A stretch of DNA of 6,251 nucleotides from the NCBI GenBank assembly GCA_029561505.1, contig JAKQXK010000412.1, forward strand, positions 1 to 6,251. Direction: 5' to 3'. The translations under genes and the position numbers were made by a program. The notes under the pieces were generated by a model. The model made no database searches. It was not told the DNA's origin and worked only from the letters and a program-made list of their open reading frames with translations. Below, piece after piece: positions 5,558 through 6,251 of this stretch. The stretch comes from Spirochaetota bacterium. Lineage in GTDB: Bacteria; Spirochaetota; Leptospiria; Turneriellales; Turneriellaceae. Within the stretch, counting starts at the first letter, position 1. Each line of letters starts with the position of its first letter.

Positions 5558-6251
5558 TCAGTTTAGCGACACAATTTTACCCGCTGCCGCCGCGAGGTCT
5601 ATGGTGATCTGTCGTTTGAGCGCGTCGATACCTGAAAATTTCTGCTCGCCGCGTATGCGCGCTATGAATTCAAAGGTCAGCGTTTCGCCGTAAAGATCGC
5701 CCTGAAAACCGGGAATATGCACTTCGAGACCCAGAGCGTGTTCGCCCACTGTCGGCTTAACACCCAGATTGGCGATCGCGTTCAGGCGGCGACCGTCTGC
5801 GAGCCGGGCGACACCCGCATACACGCCCGAGAGCGGCAGCAGTTTTTCCGGGTCGGGAGATATATTCGCAGTGGGAAATCCGATTGTTGCGCCTCTTTTC
5901 TGGCCGTGCAAGACGGTGCCCGTGAGCGCGTATGGGCGACCCAGCACCTGCCCGACTTCTGCGACATCGCCGGCAAGCAACGCCGAACGAATGCGCGATG
6001 ATGACGTGCGCTTCTCGTCGGTCAGCTGTTCGGCGACGATTTTGAGTTCGAAACCATATTTTTGTGCCGCTGCTTTGAGATACCGTGCGTTACCGCGGCG
6101 ATTATGCCCGAAGTGGTGGTCGTTACCCATGATCAGGCATTTCATTTTGAGCCTGCCGAGCAAGAATTCGCGCAGAAAAGTGCGCGCTGAAATGCGCAGG
6201 GTTTTTTCGGTAACAGGAAAAAAGACAGCATGATCGAGTTCTGTCTGCTTT
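5558..6251 (-). CDS. ribF: Bifunctional riboflavin kinase/FMN adenylyltransferase (RibF), N-terminus outside window
   Basis: RibF phosphorylates riboflavin to FMN and adenylates FMN to FAD. The frame stays open to the right edge of the window and gives 230 residues (first complete codon at 6250), so about 80 N-terminal residues, including the first nucleotide-binding HxGH-type motif, are missing. The visible adenylyltransferase part includes the segment MGNDHHFGHNRRGN (fragment residues 41-54) and the SSSRIR motif (83-88). The riboflavin kinase domain follows, with GTVLHGQKRG (111-120), the FPTAN motif (125-129), a GVYAG strand, the LGVKPTV loop, LEVHI with the expected acidic residue, DLYG, and a final IRGEQKF...LKRQI helix. 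All visible signature motifs are intact. It ends with TGA (5558-5560), 48 bp before the exported-protein gene on the same strand, with no convincing terminator between them. Confidence 0.96.
   Translation of the reverse strand, partial: KQTELDHAVFFPVTEKTLRISARTFLREFLLGRLKMKCLIMGNDHHFGHNRRGNARYLKAAAQKYGFELKIVAEQLTDEKRTSSSRIRSALLAGDVAEVGQVLGRPYALTGTVLHGQKRGATIGFPTANISPDPEKLLPLSGVYAGVARLADGRRLNAIANLGVKPTVGEHALGLEVHIPGFQGDLYGETLTFEFIARIRGEQKFSGIDALKRQITIDLAAAAGKIVSLN

Noticed and set aside
5769..6233. Plus-strand open frame of 154 codons opposite ribF
   Set aside because: It covers the intact riboflavin kinase motifs on the other strand and shows no domain of its own.
1..6251. Novel defence, mobile or CRISPR-like system
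   Set aside because: No transposase, integrase, phage, nuclease, repeat array or attachment-site signals were seen; every sizeable gene fits a housekeeping or envelope role.

Overview
This 6.25-kb window looks like ordinary, densely packed bacterial chromosome of roughly mid-50s G+C by eye. I find seven protein-coding genes, two of them cut by the window edges, and no RNA genes, insertion sequences, CRISPR arrays or phage signatures. The mix of genes recalls the free-living or environmental branch of the Leptospiraceae (something like Turneriella): a FapA/DUF342 protein with a Jag-N-type front domain, a TPR protein, a membrane-anchored LytM peptidase and a secreted protein with an SLH-like tail. 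That placement is inference from remembered family resemblance, not a search result.

Left block (plus strand, 2-2764). The C-terminal end of a TPR-repeat protein is followed after 8 nt by a 678-residue FapA/DUF342 protein. A small charged protein of unknown function follows; its GTG start lies inside the 3' end of fapA. The tight packing indicates one operon. The small gene then runs 14 bp into the 3' end of an oppositely oriented tyrA, so two transcripts converge with overlapping coding ends and no visible terminator between them.

Middle block (minus strand, 4501 to 2751). A membrane-anchored M23/LytM peptidase is translationally coupled through an ATGA overlap to a TyrA-type prephenate/arogenate dehydrogenase. 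A 151-bp divergent intergenic region (4502-4652) separates it from trxA. That region holds a good sigma70-type promoter for trxA, whose -10 element sits in a palindrome (AGTATACT) that could also serve leftward transcription.

Right block. trxA (plus, 4653-4970) encodes a standard WCGPC thioredoxin and ends in a strong intrinsic terminator. Beyond it, on the minus strand, ribF (FAD synthetase/riboflavin kinase, cut by the right edge) is followed by a small secreted protein with an SLH-like C-terminus.

Functionally the window mixes housekeeping redox and cofactor genes (trxA, ribF, tyrA) with envelope-associated genes (the FapA-type protein, LytM peptidase and SLH-like exported protein). I see no convincing new biological system. 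The points most worth a second look are the FapA protein's domain layout and its small overlapping partner, the SLH-like secreted protein, the shared -10 palindrome, and a strong codon-pair signature at Leu-Glu.
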